DNA of 11,691 nucleotides from FEN-727 sp036508635 (lineage in GTDB: Bacteria; Actinomycetota; Geothermincolia; Fen-727; Anoxymicrobiaceae), in contig DATCGY010000092.1 of assembly GCA_036508635.1 (NCBI GenBank), positions 1 to 11,691 of the forward strand, in the 5' to 3' direction. Positions 1 through 6,937 of this stretch are shown piece after piece. The notes beneath the pieces were generated by a model. It saw nothing but the letters and a program-made list of their open reading frames with translations. It was not told the DNA's origin and made no database searches. A program made the position numbers and the translations under genes. The stretch's first letter is position 1, and every line of letters begins with the position of its first letter.

Positions 1-321
1 GCGGGGCTGTTTGACACCTCCGGAAGCATGCGTGTGGTCAAGGAAGATATAGGCAGACACAACGCTGTGGACAAGGTGTTGGGCTTTATGCTGATGGCGG
101 GCGAGTCGCCGTCGGACAAGGGGCTCATGCTTTCAGGAAGGCTCAGTTACGAGATGGTGCTCAAGGCCGCGAGAGCGGGCTTGCCTCTCGTCTGCTCGAT
201 CTCAGCGCCCACCGCCCTTGGCGTCGAGATAGGCAAGAAGACGGGGGTGACCCTGGTGGGTTTCCTACGAGGCGGCAACTTCAACGTGTATTCCCATCCG
301 GAGCGGATCGGCCCGGCGTGA
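1..321 (+). CDS. fdhD: FdhD formate dehydrogenase accessory sulfurtransferase, C-terminal part (5' end outside window)
   Basis: FdhD moves sulfur from a cysteine desulfurase (IscS in E. coli) to the Mo/W-bis-MGD cofactor, which formate dehydrogenase needs for activity. The frame is open from the first base of the window. It begins AGLFDTSGSM, followed by the family signature EDIGRHNAVDKV at visible residues 16-27, then the conserved SGRLSYEMVLKAARAGLP and APTALGVEIG segments and a C-terminal GGNFNVYSHPERI. About 106 residues are visible, roughly the last 40% of a ~260-residue FdhD. The catalytic CxxC loop lies upstream of the window. The TGA stop at 319-321 shares its last base with the ATG of the mobA-like gene (TGATG), so translation of the two genes is probably coupled. 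Family assignment is secure; the formate dehydrogenase partner is not visible. Confidence 0.93.
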   Translation, partial: AGLFDTSGSMRVVKEDIGRHNAVDKVLGFMLMAGESPSDKGLMLSGRLSYEMVLKAARAGLPLVCSISAPTALGVEIGKKTGVTLVGFLRGGNFNVYSHPERIGPA

Positions 322-1586
322 TGGCTACCGGGATAATCCTTGCGGGTGGGGCCAGCACCCGGATGCCGGGCGACAAGGCCTTCATGGAGGTGGGTGGCCG
401 GCGCGTGATCGATATCCAGCTCGAGGTCCTCGAAGGGCTTTTCGACGAGATACTGATCGTGACGAACGCCGCGCGCTTCTCGAGTCTTACTGGATTTCAC
501 GGAGAGGCCGCCCGGATAGTCGAGGAGCCGGTAAAGGGAAAAGGCCCCCTCGGCGGGATACTGAGCGGGCTCATGTTGTCGAGCTCGAGAGAGAATTTCG
601 TAGTGGCATGCGACATGCCTTTCATAAAGCGTGATGCGGTACGTTATATCCTCGGTAACCTGGAGGGATACCAGGTTGCGGTCCCAAAGACCGAGAAAGG
701 CCTCGAGCCTCTGCACGCGGCTTACGACCGCGGCTGTGTCGAAATGATCCGCGGACAGCTCGACGAGGGGAACCTCAAGGTGACCGGGTTCTTCGATAAG
801 GTCCCGGTCAGGGAGATACCCTGGGAAGAACTGAAGCGCTTCGATCCCACGGGAAAGTTCCTGCTCAACATTAATTCCCCCACGGACATGGAGGTGGCTG
901 CCGGGACAACGCCCCCGGCCTCGCGATCGTTCCTGGAGCAGGACGCACGGCCTGAATCCGTGGGGGCGCTCCGGAAAGACCAACGGCGGATCGGAACGGG
1001 GGAGCCTGTCGTAATGGACGCAAGGACCATCGTCGTGACGGGCTTCGGCGCGCGGGCGACGCTGGCGGCGGAATTGGGCAAGCGGCTCGAGGGGGCTGCC
1101 AGCATATTGGAAGTGAACGCGGAGGAATGGCCGGAGACTCTGAAACCAGCCATGTCGGTGCTGACGATGAAAGCGCCGGTTGAGCTCGCGCAGGAGGATC
1201 TTTCATGGCTTCGGGGCAGGGTAGACCTTGTGCTCGTCGACGTCGGCTTCCCGTCGGTGGGAACGAGCGAACTCGGTCTCGAAGCGAAGATGAAAGAGGC
1301 CACGGGCGCGTCGAAGGTGCTTATGTACCATGGCTACGAAGGCCGGCGCAGGGTGTTCCGAAAAGCAGCAGACATGGCGTTATCCAGGATAGGAGGTTGC
1401 ATCATGCCCGAAGAGATACCCCAGGTGGTAATAGACGCAGTGAAGCGGGAGGCCGTCGACAACAAGATCCCTTGCCAGAGGGCGCAGGAGCTCGCGGGCG
1501 AGCTGGGGGTGCCGATCGCCCTCGTGGGACGAGCGCTCGACCTCCTCAAGATCAAGATAATGAGCTGCCAGCTCGGTTGTTTCTAG
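321..1586 (+). CDS. mobA: MobA molybdenum cofactor guanylyltransferase fused to an unknown domain and a C-terminal CQLGCF domain
   Basis: Residues 1-193 are a MobA domain, which transfers GMP from GTP to molybdopterin to form MGD. Visible motifs are the nucleotide-binding LAGGASTRMPGDKA (7-20), KGPLGG (near 73-79), the metal-binding ACDMPF (96-101), EPLHAAY (near 129-135) and NINSPTDM (183-190). MobA proteins are normally ~190-200 residues; this one has 421. Residues 194-231 form a polar, linker-like stretch. Residues 232-360 have an alternating beta/alpha look (IVVTGF, VDLVLVDVGF, KVLMYHGY) but no P-loop, so this is not a recognisable MobB; I cannot name it. Residues 362-421 are a small helical domain ending in CQLGCF. 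The start is ATG 321, overlapping the fdhD stop; GTG 318 is an in-frame alternative, and I see no good Shine-Dalgarno for either, which fits coupling. Good internal starts exist at 1014 and 1404. The MobA part is secure; whether all 421 residues form one protein is open. Confidence 0.88.
   Translation: MATGIILAGGASTRMPGDKAFMEVGGRRVIDIQLEVLEGLFDEILIVTNAARFSSLTGFHGEAARIVEEPVKGKGPLGGILSGLMLSSSRENFVVACDMPFIKRDAVRYILGNLEGYQVAVPKTEKGLEPLHAAYDRGCVEMIRGQLDEGNLKVTGFFDKVPVREIPWEELKRFDPTGKFLLNINSPTDMEVAAGTTPPASRSFLEQDARPESVGALRKDQRRIGTGEPVVMDARTIVVTGFGARATLAAELGKRLEGAASILEVNAEEWPETLKPAMSVLTMKAPVELAQEDLSWLRGRVDLVLVDVGFPSVGTSELGLEAKMKEATGASKVLMYHGYEGRRRVFRKAADMALSRIGGCIMPEEIPQVVIDAVKREAVDNKIPCQRAQELAGELGVPIALVGRALDLLKIKIMSCQLGCF
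1014..1586 (+). CDS. Possible internally initiated 190-aa protein (unknown domain plus CQLGCF domain) within the mobA frame
   Basis: ATG 1014 lies in the mobA frame and is preceded by GGGGGAG (998-1004) at 9 nt spacing, better than anything seen before the mobA start itself. It falls where the polar linker ends and the second domain (MDARTIVVTGFGARATLAAE) begins. This is what would be expected if two formerly adjacent genes lost the stop between them, leaving the old spacer as the linker. The product would be 190 residues. I do not recognise the domain: it looks like a small alpha/beta fold with two hydrophobic strands (VDLVLVDVGF and KVLMYHGY) and no nucleotide-binding loop. A separate product is inferred from sequence layout only. 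Confidence 0.28.
   Translation: MDARTIVVTGFGARATLAAELGKRLEGAASILEVNAEEWPETLKPAMSVLTMKAPVELAQEDLSWLRGRVDLVLVDVGFPSVGTSELGLEAKMKEATGASKVLMYHGYEGRRRVFRKAADMALSRIGGCIMPEEIPQVVIDAVKREAVDNKIPCQRAQELAGELGVPIALVGRALDLLKIKIMSCQLGCF
1404..1586 (+). CDS. Possible internally initiated 60-aa helix-turn-helix-like protein ending in CQLGCF
   Basis: ATG 1404 is in the mobA frame and is preceded by a perfect AGGAGG (1391-1396) with 7 nt spacing, one of the best ribosome binding sites in the window although it lies inside a coding region. It would yield exactly the C-terminal domain. That domain has a helical N-terminus (EEIPQVVIDAVKREAVDN), a helix-turn-helix-like core (IPCQRAQELAGELGVPIALV, then GRALDLLKI) and a CxxxC tail (CQLGCF). 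From memory, similar ~60-residue proteins with this ending occur as free-standing genes near Mo/W cofactor and formate dehydrogenase genes, but I cannot name a family. A DNA-binding or metal/thiol-sensing role is conceivable but unproven. It could equally be just the third domain of the fusion. Confidence 0.42.
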   Translation: MPEEIPQVVIDAVKREAVDNKIPCQRAQELAGELGVPIALVGRALDLLKIKIMSCQLGCF

Positions 1587-1670
1587 GAGCAAGGCCGCTA
1601 CCGCATCCGCTTCCCGTCTGGGAATCCGAGCCGGTTTTTCTTTCCGAGCCGCGATTCCTCCGTTTCTAAT

Positions 1671-1679
1671 TGATATAAT
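1671..1679 (+). promoter_or_regulatory. Extended -10 promoter ahead of moaD and the purine genes
   Basis: TGATATAAT is a perfect TGn-TATAAT extended -10 element. It lies in the 163-nt gap after the mobA-fusion stop, where the sequence becomes more AT-rich. No TTGACA-like -35 is found at 16-18 nt spacing, which extended -10 promoters tolerate. Transcription would start near 1686, leaving a ~64-nt leader before the TTG start of moaD. The upstream part of the gap (1587-1670) shows only a weak TTCCC/GGGAA inverted repeat and a T-rich patch. Confidence 0.6.
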
Positions 1680-1749
1680 CACTCCGGCAGTGGGAGCCCG
1701 ATGCCGGGATGCATTGTTTTCGCTGCGAGCGCGAAAGGGGGACGAAACG

Positions 1750-1998
1750 TTGCCCACTGTGAAGTTCTACGCGACGCTCAGGCAGATCACGAAATCCCGA
1801 GAAGCCGAGGTGCGTGGCTTGACGGTCGGCGAGGTGCTGGAAAACCTCTCGACCGCCTACGAAGGAAAACTTCAGCGCTACTTGAAGAGTAGTACCGTGC
1901 TCGTAAACGACAAGAACGTGAAGCTTCTCAAGGGCAGGGGTACTCGCCTGGATCCGGACGACGTGGTGTCGATATACCCGCCACTTGGCGGAGGCTAG
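1750..1998 (+). CDS. moaD: MoaD-like molybdopterin synthase small (sulfur carrier) subunit
   Basis: MoaD is a ubiquitin-like protein whose C-terminal Gly-Gly is adenylated and converted to a thiocarboxylate; with MoaE it inserts the dithiolene sulfurs into precursor Z. The 82-residue product has the usual beta-grasp pattern: VKFYATLRQI at the N-terminus, LTVGEVLENL, VLVNDKNVKLLKG, and the terminal DDVVSIYPPLGGG. I chose TTG 1750 because AAGGGGG (1735-1741) sits 8 nt upstream and the N-terminus then matches family length. An in-frame GTG at 1690 would lie only ~4 nt from the predicted transcript start with no room for a ribosome binding site. PurS, a similarly small purL neighbour, is excluded by the GGG ending. 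The gene is 11 nt from purL and shares its promoter. Some MoaD-like proteins serve tungsten cofactor or other sulfur transfer. Confidence 0.86.
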   Translation: MPTVKFYATLRQITKSREAEVRGLTVGEVLENLSTAYEGKLQRYLKSSTVLVNDKNVKLLKGRGTRLDPDDVVSIYPPLGGG

Positions 1999-2009
1999 AA
2001 CTGGGAGTG

Positions 2010-4211
2010 ATGCAGTTGCCCGAGCTGTTCGAGGAACTTGGCCTGACCCGAGACGAGTACGACCGGATCACCGAGATCCTCGGACGGGAGCCCAACAAGG
2101 TTGAGCTCGGTATGTTCTCGGTGATGTGGTCCGAGCACTGCAGCTACAAGAGCTCCAAGGAACAGTTGAGGAAGCTCCCGACCGAGGGTGCGAGGATGAT
2201 GCTGGGCCCGGGCGAAAATGCGGGGGTCGTGGACATAGGCGACGGCCTCGCCGCGGTCTTCAAACTGGAATCCCACAACCATCCGAGTGCGGTAGAGCCT
2301 TTCCAGGGCGCCGCCACCGGAGTGGGCGGCATCGTCCGCGATATCTTCACGATGGGCGCAAGGCCGATAGCGAGCCTCGACCCGCTTCGCTTCGGCTCGC
2401 TCGAAAACGCGCGGACGCGTTACCTCTTCGATGGGGTCGTATCGGGCATAGCGTCGTACGGCAACTGTCTCGGGATCCCCACCATCGCGGGGGACCTCTA
2501 TTTCGAGGAAGCTTACGAGGAGAACCCTCTGATCAACGTCATGTGCCTTGGCATCATGCCCAAAGAGAGGCTCATCCTGGGCCGTGCTTCGGAGCCGGGC
2601 AGCATAGGAGTGCTCATGGGCTCCAGCACCGGACGCGACGGGATAGGCGGTGTGAGCGTGCTCGCATCGCAGGAGTTCGACGAGACATCTGCCGCAAAAC
2701 GTCCGAGCGTCCAGGTCGGTGACCCTTTCACCGAGAAGCTCGAGATCGAGGCGTGCCTCGAGATGCTGGACAGAGGCCTGCTACTCGGCCTGCAGGACCT
2801 TGGGGGCGCCGGCCTCACTTGTGCGACGTGCGAGACATCGGAACGAGGCGGGTGCGGGATGGATGTTGACGTAGGCAAAGTGCCGCTCCGTGAGCGGGGC
2901 ATGGAACCTGTCGAGATAATGATGTCCGAGTCCCAGGAGCGCATGTTCGCGCTCACAAGTCCCCAGAACCTCGAGGACGTGCTCGCCATCTGCGCGAAGT
3001 GGGGGTTGGACGCGACCCCTCTTGCGACGGTCACCGAGGGAGACTCCCTCCGGCTCATCCTGGACGGTGAGGTAGTGGCTGACGTCCCCGCGAGCGCCCT
3101 CGCCGGGGGTCCTGAGTATCACAGGCCGGCGACGAGACCTGCTTACCTAGACGATGTGCAGGCTTTTGATACGAGCAAGCTCGAGGCACCACGGGACGTC
3201 GGCGCGACACTGATAAAGATCCTGGGCTCACCGAATATTTGCAGCAGGCGCTGGGTGTTCGAGCAGTACGACCACATGGTAAGGGTCAACACCGTAACCC
3301 TGCCGGGGAGCGATGCCGGCGTCATTCGCGTGAAGGGCAGCAGCAAAGGTCTGGCGCTCTCCTGCGACGGCAACGGGCGCTATTGCTACCTCGACCCCAA
3401 CCTGGGCGCGCAGATCGCCGTAGCTGAGAGCGGGCGAAACGTCGCCTGCAGCGGCGCCCTGCCCATCGCCTTGACCAACTGTCTCAACTTCGGCAACCCC
3501 GAGAAGCCAGAGATATTCTGGCAGTTCGTCCAGTCCGTCGAGGGACTTGCCGAGGGTTGCCGAAGGCTCGATACCCCCGTCGTCGGTGGGAACGTAAGCT
3601 TCTACAACGAATCTTTCGGTGAGGCGATATACCCGACCCCGATCATCGGGATGCTGGGACTGCTCGAGGACGTCGACCGGCGTGTCGCGTCCGCGTTCTC
3701 GCGCGAGGGAGACCACGTTGTGCTTCTCGGCGATACGCGCGACGAGCTGGGGGGTAGTGAGTTCCTCAAGGTGGAACACGGCATTGTGGCCGGCAAGCCG
3801 CCCGCGCTCGACTGGGACGCGGAAAAAGCAGTCCAGGCATGCGTTGTGCGCGCAGCCGCGGCGGGGCTGCTCACGTCTGCGCACGACCTCTCTGAAGGCG
3901 GTCTCGCGGTTGCTCTCGCGGAGTCTTGCCAGCAGGGCGGGACCGGCGTGCATGTAGAGATAATGGGAGTCCTGCCGCCACACGTGGCGCTCTTCAGCGA
4001 GTCTCAATCGAGAGTGCTGGTGAGCGTGCCCGCGGAGCGCCTGGCGGACCTGGAAGACATTGCCGCGGAGCTCGATGTGCCCGTTCACGTCCTTGGGACT
4101 ACGGGCGGAGCGCGCCTCGAGATAAAGGGAATACTCGATATTTCGCTTGGCGACATGATGGACGTCTACGACAACGCTCTGGAGAGGATGGTCGCCGGGG
4201 CGCACCATTGA
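2010..4211 (+). CDS. purL: Phosphoribosylformylglycinamidine synthase subunit PurL (small type)
   Basis: The product converts FGAR, ATP and glutamine-derived ammonia to FGAM, the fourth step of purine synthesis. At 733 residues it is the small PurL of Bacillus/Thermotoga type (~600-750), which works in a complex with PurS and the glutaminase PurQ rather than as the ~1300-residue fusion. Visible conserved segments are FSVMWSEHCSYK with the catalytic-region His 43, ESHNHPSAVEPFQGAATGVGG from residue 87, LQDLGGAGLTCATCETSERG, IMMSESQERM, GGNVSFYNES in the second half and HDLSEGGLAVALAES. ATG 2010 is preferred; GTG 2007 and TTG 2016 are in-frame alternatives. GGGAG at 2003-2007 is best spaced for TTG 2016, so the exact start is uncertain by a few residues. 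The gene follows moaD by 11 nt and is followed by a 93-nt spacer. Confidence 0.96.
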   Translation: MQLPELFEELGLTRDEYDRITEILGREPNKVELGMFSVMWSEHCSYKSSKEQLRKLPTEGARMMLGPGENAGVVDIGDGLAAVFKLESHNHPSAVEPFQGAATGVGGIVRDIFTMGARPIASLDPLRFGSLENARTRYLFDGVVSGIASYGNCLGIPTIAGDLYFEEAYEENPLINVMCLGIMPKERLILGRASEPGSIGVLMGSSTGRDGIGGVSVLASQEFDETSAAKRPSVQVGDPFTEKLEIEACLEMLDRGLLLGLQDLGGAGLTCATCETSERGGCGMDVDVGKVPLRERGMEPVEIMMSESQERMFALTSPQNLEDVLAICAKWGLDATPLATVTEGDSLRLILDGEVVADVPASALAGGPEYHRPATRPAYLDDVQAFDTSKLEAPRDVGATLIKILGSPNICSRRWVFEQYDHMVRVNTVTLPGSDAGVIRVKGSSKGLALSCDGNGRYCYLDPNLGAQIAVAESGRNVACSGALPIALTNCLNFGNPEKPEIFWQFVQSVEGLAEGCRRLDTPVVGGNVSFYNESFGEAIYPTPIIGMLGLLEDVDRRVASAFSREGDHVVLLGDTRDELGGSEFLKVEHGIVAGKPPALDWDAEKAVQACVVRAAAAGLLTSAHDLSEGGLAVALAESCQQGGTGVHVEIMGVLPPHVALFSESQSRVLVSVPAERLADLEDIAAELDVPVHVLGTTGGARLEIKGILDISLGDMMDVYDNALERMVAGAHH

Positions 4212-4304
4212 GGTACCGCGCCGTGGCGGGCCGGGCTCCTCCTGCTCCGCATTCGGCACGGCCCGGACGGCATGATGGGGATCAATACGGGGGACGCTTG
4301 TTTG

Positions 4305-5759
4305 ATGGATAATATGCATGTGAAGAATCTCATAGAGGGCGAGCGGGGCGATTCCCCCGAAGAGGCTTGTGGCGTTTTCGGGGTCTATGCCCCCGGTGAA
4401 GATGTCGGTAGAGTGACTTACTTCGGGCTGTATGCTTTGCAGCACCGAGGCCAGGAGAGTGCGGGTATCGCTGTCACTTCGGGTGACGGGATACTGGTGA
4501 TAAAGGACATGGGGTTGGTCTCCCAGGTCTTTGACGAGTCCAGCTTTGTGACCCTTCAGGGTGACTGCGCTCTCGGGCACGTGCGGTACTCGACCACAGG
4601 CTCCACGTACTGGGAGAACGCACAACCCGTTTACGAGAGCACTCCCCGCGGGCCGCTGGCCGTAGCCCACAACGGGAACCTCGTGAACACCGATGTGCTC
4701 AGGGAGCAACTGGTGCAGGAGGGCGCAACATTCACCTCATCGACGGACACCGAGGTCATGGCATCGCTCCTGAGCCATTCGGAGGCCCCCACCACGGCCG
4801 ACGCGATAGCCGAGACTTTTCCCAGGATGGTCGGGGCGTACTCGGTCGTGATACTCACCGAGGCAGGTCTTTTCGGAGTTCGTGACCCGTACGGCCTGCG
4901 CCCTCTTTGCATAGGCGCTACCGATAACGGATGGTTTCTTGCCAGCGAGACCGCTGCGCTCGATGTCGTCGGCGCCAAGTTCGTTCGCGAGGTTGAGCCG
5001 GGCGAACTGGTCCACATCGGCCCCGGCGGGCTCGAGGCGCGACGTTTCGTCGAAGATCCCGAGCCGTCGCTGTGCATATTCGAGTTCATCTACTTTGCCA
5101 GGCCCGACTCGGTCCTCTACGACCGCGTGCTATATGACGCGCGCAAAGAGATGGGCATGCACCTGGCGGAGGAGGCTCCCGTCGAAGCCGACATCGTCAT
5201 CCCGGTTCCGGACTCCGGGGTGCCGGCTGCAATCGGGTTCGCCGAGAAATCCGGCATCCCGTTCGGGGAAGGTCTAATAAAGAACCGCTATATCGGTCGC
5301 ACCTTCATACAGCCCACGCAGTCGATCAGGCAGCTCGGTGTCAGGCTCAAGCTCAACCCGCTTACCCAGGCCATCTCCGGAAAGCGTCTGGTGGTCGTCG
5401 ACGACTCCATCGTCAGGGGAACGACGAGCCGCAAGATAGTCGAGATACTCAAGGAAGCGGGCGCGGCCGAAGTGCATATGCGCGTAAGCTCCCCGCCTAT
5501 CAGTTGCCCGTGCTTCTACGGCATCGATACCGCCGTGAAGAGCGAGCTCATAGCTTCACGACTGTCCGTCGCCGAGATACGTGACTTTCTTGGTGCGGAT
5601 TCACTGCATTACCTGGGCATGGACAACCTGGTAAAGTCCTGCCGGTCTCCCAAGGACCGGTTCTGCACAGCCTGTTTTGACGGGAATTACCCGATAGACG
5701 TTCCGGAAGAGATGCACATGTCCAAGTTCCGGCTCGAGGGATTGAATGCAGGATGCTGA
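4305..5759 (+). CDS. purF: Amidophosphoribosyltransferase PurF
   Basis: PurF catalyses the committed step: PRPP plus glutamine gives phosphoribosylamine. The 484-residue product has an N-terminal Ntn glutaminase domain and a C-terminal phosphoribosyltransferase domain. The nucleophile is Cys 22 (EEACGVFGVYAP), so a 21-residue propeptide must be removed to expose it. RYSTTGS (94-100), AHNGNL (121-126) and GVRDPYGLRPL (191-201) complete the glutaminase pattern. The PRPP loop is VVVDDSIVRGTTS (363-375). Cys 257, Cys 401 or 403, Cys 454 and Cys 457 match the Fe-S ligand positions of the Bacillus-type enzyme, so this is probably an oxygen-sensitive [4Fe-4S] form. ATG 4305 is chosen because GGGGGA (4289-4294) lies 10 nt upstream; in-frame ATGs at 4272 and 4275 would lengthen the propeptide to 31-32 residues. 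The preceding 93-nt spacer holds GC-rich, mutually exclusive short inverted repeats (for example 4231-4236 with 4261-4266). Confidence 0.96.
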   Translation: MDNMHVKNLIEGERGDSPEEACGVFGVYAPGEDVGRVTYFGLYALQHRGQESAGIAVTSGDGILVIKDMGLVSQVFDESSFVTLQGDCALGHVRYSTTGSTYWENAQPVYESTPRGPLAVAHNGNLVNTDVLREQLVQEGATFTSSTDTEVMASLLSHSEAPTTADAIAETFPRMVGAYSVVILTEAGLFGVRDPYGLRPLCIGATDNGWFLASETAALDVVGAKFVREVEPGELVHIGPGGLEARRFVEDPEPSLCIFEFIYFARPDSVLYDRVLYDARKEMGMHLAEEAPVEADIVIPVPDSGVPAAIGFAEKSGIPFGEGLIKNRYIGRTFIQPTQSIRQLGVRLKLNPLTQAISGKRLVVVDDSIVRGTTSRKIVEILKEAGAAEVHMRVSSPPISCPCFYGIDTAVKSELIASRLSVAEIRDFLGADSLHYLGMDNLVKSCRSPKDRFCTACFDGNYPIDVPEEMHMSKFRLEGLNAGC

Positions 5760-5774
5760 AAGGAGTCGCTGGCC

Positions 5775-6854
5775 ATGCCGGAGGATAGCGAAAAGCCCAA
5801 GCCCCCAGAAAGCACACAGGGCGCTACGCCGGTCGACTACAAGTGGGCCGGCGTTGACATTGAGGCAGCCGACCGCGCCGTGGAGTTGATAAAGGAAAAA
5901 ATCACGGTGACTATGAGGCCCGAGGTGCTGGGTGGCGTCGGTGGTTTCGGAGCTCTTTTCGAGCTCGACTTGACCCGCTACAAGAACCCGGTGCTGGCGT
6001 CCGGCACCGACGGGGTCGGCACCAAGCTCAAGCTCGCGCAGATGCTGGATGACCACCGCACGGTCGGCATCGACCTGGTCGCGATGTGCGCCGACGATGT
6101 GGTCACATGTGGAGCCGAGCCTCTCTTCTTCCAGGACTATATCGCCACCGGCAAGGTCGTCCCCGAGAAGATCGCCGATATCGTCGCGGGCATTGCCAAT
6201 GGATGCGTCAAGGCGGGTTGCTCCCTAATCGGAGGTGAGATCGCAGAGCATCCGGGCGTGATGGACGAAGATGACTACGACCTCGCCGGCTTCTGCGTTG
6301 GCATAGTCGAGAAAGACGAAATAATCGACGGAAGCCGCATCAAGCCTGAGGACAAGGTCATCGGCATTTCGTCGTCGGGTCTTCACTCCAACGGTTATTC
6401 GCTCGCCCGCAAGCTGCTTTTCGACTCCGGCGAGTTCAACCTTGACGACCACAACAAGCTGTTTGCGGGTTCCCTCGGAGAGGAGCTTCTCACTCCATCG
6501 TTGATCTACACCAGGGGAGTGCTGGCGGTAGCGCGCGAGTGCGACGTCAAAGCCGCCGCCCACGTCACGGGTGGAGGTATAACGGATAATCTTCCGCGTG
6601 TCCTCCCCGGGGACATGAACGCCGAGATAACCGTCGGGTCGTGGCCGGTGAAGAATATCTTCACGTTTGTCCAGAACGTCGGGCATATAGACCTCATCGA
6701 GATGTTCCGCACTTTCAACATGGGTCTCGGCATGCTTCTGGTGGTTCCCCCTTACGAGTCGCGAAAAGCGCTACAAGTCCTCGACATGAATCTGTACCGG
6801 GCTTACGAGGTCGGAGAGATCGTCGAAGGCCGCGGTATGGTAATGTACCGTTAG
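5775..6854 (+). CDS. purM: Phosphoribosylformylglycinamidine cyclo-ligase PurM (AIR synthetase)
   Basis: PurM closes the imidazole ring, turning FGAM and ATP into AIR; it is structurally related to PurL. The 359-residue product contains GVGGFGAL (54-61), the nucleotide-binding ASGTDGVGTKLKLA (75-88), GIDLVAMCADDVV (98-110), GAEPLFFQDYIATGK, GCSLIGGEIAEHPGVM (148-163), SSSGLHSNGYSLAR and HVTGGGITDNLPRVLP. It carries about 20 extra polar, proline- and glutamate-rich residues before the usual start (near YKWAGVDIEA). The ATG at 5775 is still supported by AAAGGAG (5759-5765) at 9 nt spacing, so the extension is probably real. The gene follows purF by 15 nt and its ribosome binding site overlaps the last base of the purF stop codon. 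Confidence 0.96.
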   Translation: MPEDSEKPKPPESTQGATPVDYKWAGVDIEAADRAVELIKEKITVTMRPEVLGGVGGFGALFELDLTRYKNPVLASGTDGVGTKLKLAQMLDDHRTVGIDLVAMCADDVVTCGAEPLFFQDYIATGKVVPEKIADIVAGIANGCVKAGCSLIGGEIAEHPGVMDEDDYDLAGFCVGIVEKDEIIDGSRIKPEDKVIGISSSGLHSNGYSLARKLLFDSGEFNLDDHNKLFAGSLGEELLTPSLIYTRGVLAVARECDVKAAAHVTGGGITDNLPRVLPGDMNAEITVGSWPVKNIFTFVQNVGHIDLIEMFRTFNMGLGMLLVVPPYESRKALQVLDMNLYRAYEVGEIVEGRGMVMYR

Positions 6855-6898
6855 TGGTTTCGGAGGCGGCGTGGCGTACGGTGCCACCCCCTCTTTGA

Positions 6899-6917
6899 TC
6901 CTCCCCATCGGGGAGGA
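6899..6917 (+). repeat. Perfect 8-bp hairpin covering a Shine-Dalgarno sequence between purM and purN
   Basis: TCCTCCCC (6899-6906), loop ATC, GGGGAGGA (6910-6917) form a perfect stem. The 3' arm is the strong Shine-Dalgarno GGGGAGGAG that would serve an ATG at 6925. No U-tract follows on either strand, so it is not a plain terminator. The flanking words (CCACCCCCTC before, GAGGAG after) resemble small dispersed palindromic intergenic elements seen in many GC-rich genomes, but only one copy is visible here. It may be a repeat unit, a translational gate for purN, an mRNA processing or stabilising hairpin, or several of these. Confidence 0.55.
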
Positions 6918-6937
6918 GAAAACGATGGAGATGGCGA

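Noticed and set aside
147..983. Long minus-strand ORF (278 codons) opposite fdhD and mobA
   Set aside because: Arg/His/Pro-rich translation with no domain sense; it is the antisense shadow of two clearly recognisable plus-strand genes.
1611..1642. Inverted repeat TTCCC/GGGAA followed by a T-rich patch after the mobA fusion, as a terminator
   Set aside because: The stem is only 5 bp and the T-run starts about 9 nt beyond it, so it is not a convincing intrinsic terminator.
1690..1749. Upstream GTG start giving a 102-residue MoaD
   Set aside because: It lies almost at the predicted transcription start, has no ribosome binding site, and adds residues unlike the family; TTG 1750 has a good Shine-Dalgarno and gives normal length.
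1750..1998. Reading the small gene before purL as purS
   Set aside because: The sequence has the MoaD beta-grasp pattern and a terminal Gly-Gly-Gly; the PurS pattern is absent.
3228..4709. Very long minus-strand ORF (493 codons) opposite purL and purF
   Set aside because: The plus strand carries unmistakable PurL and PurF motifs throughout; the antisense frame is open because of GC-rich codon bias.
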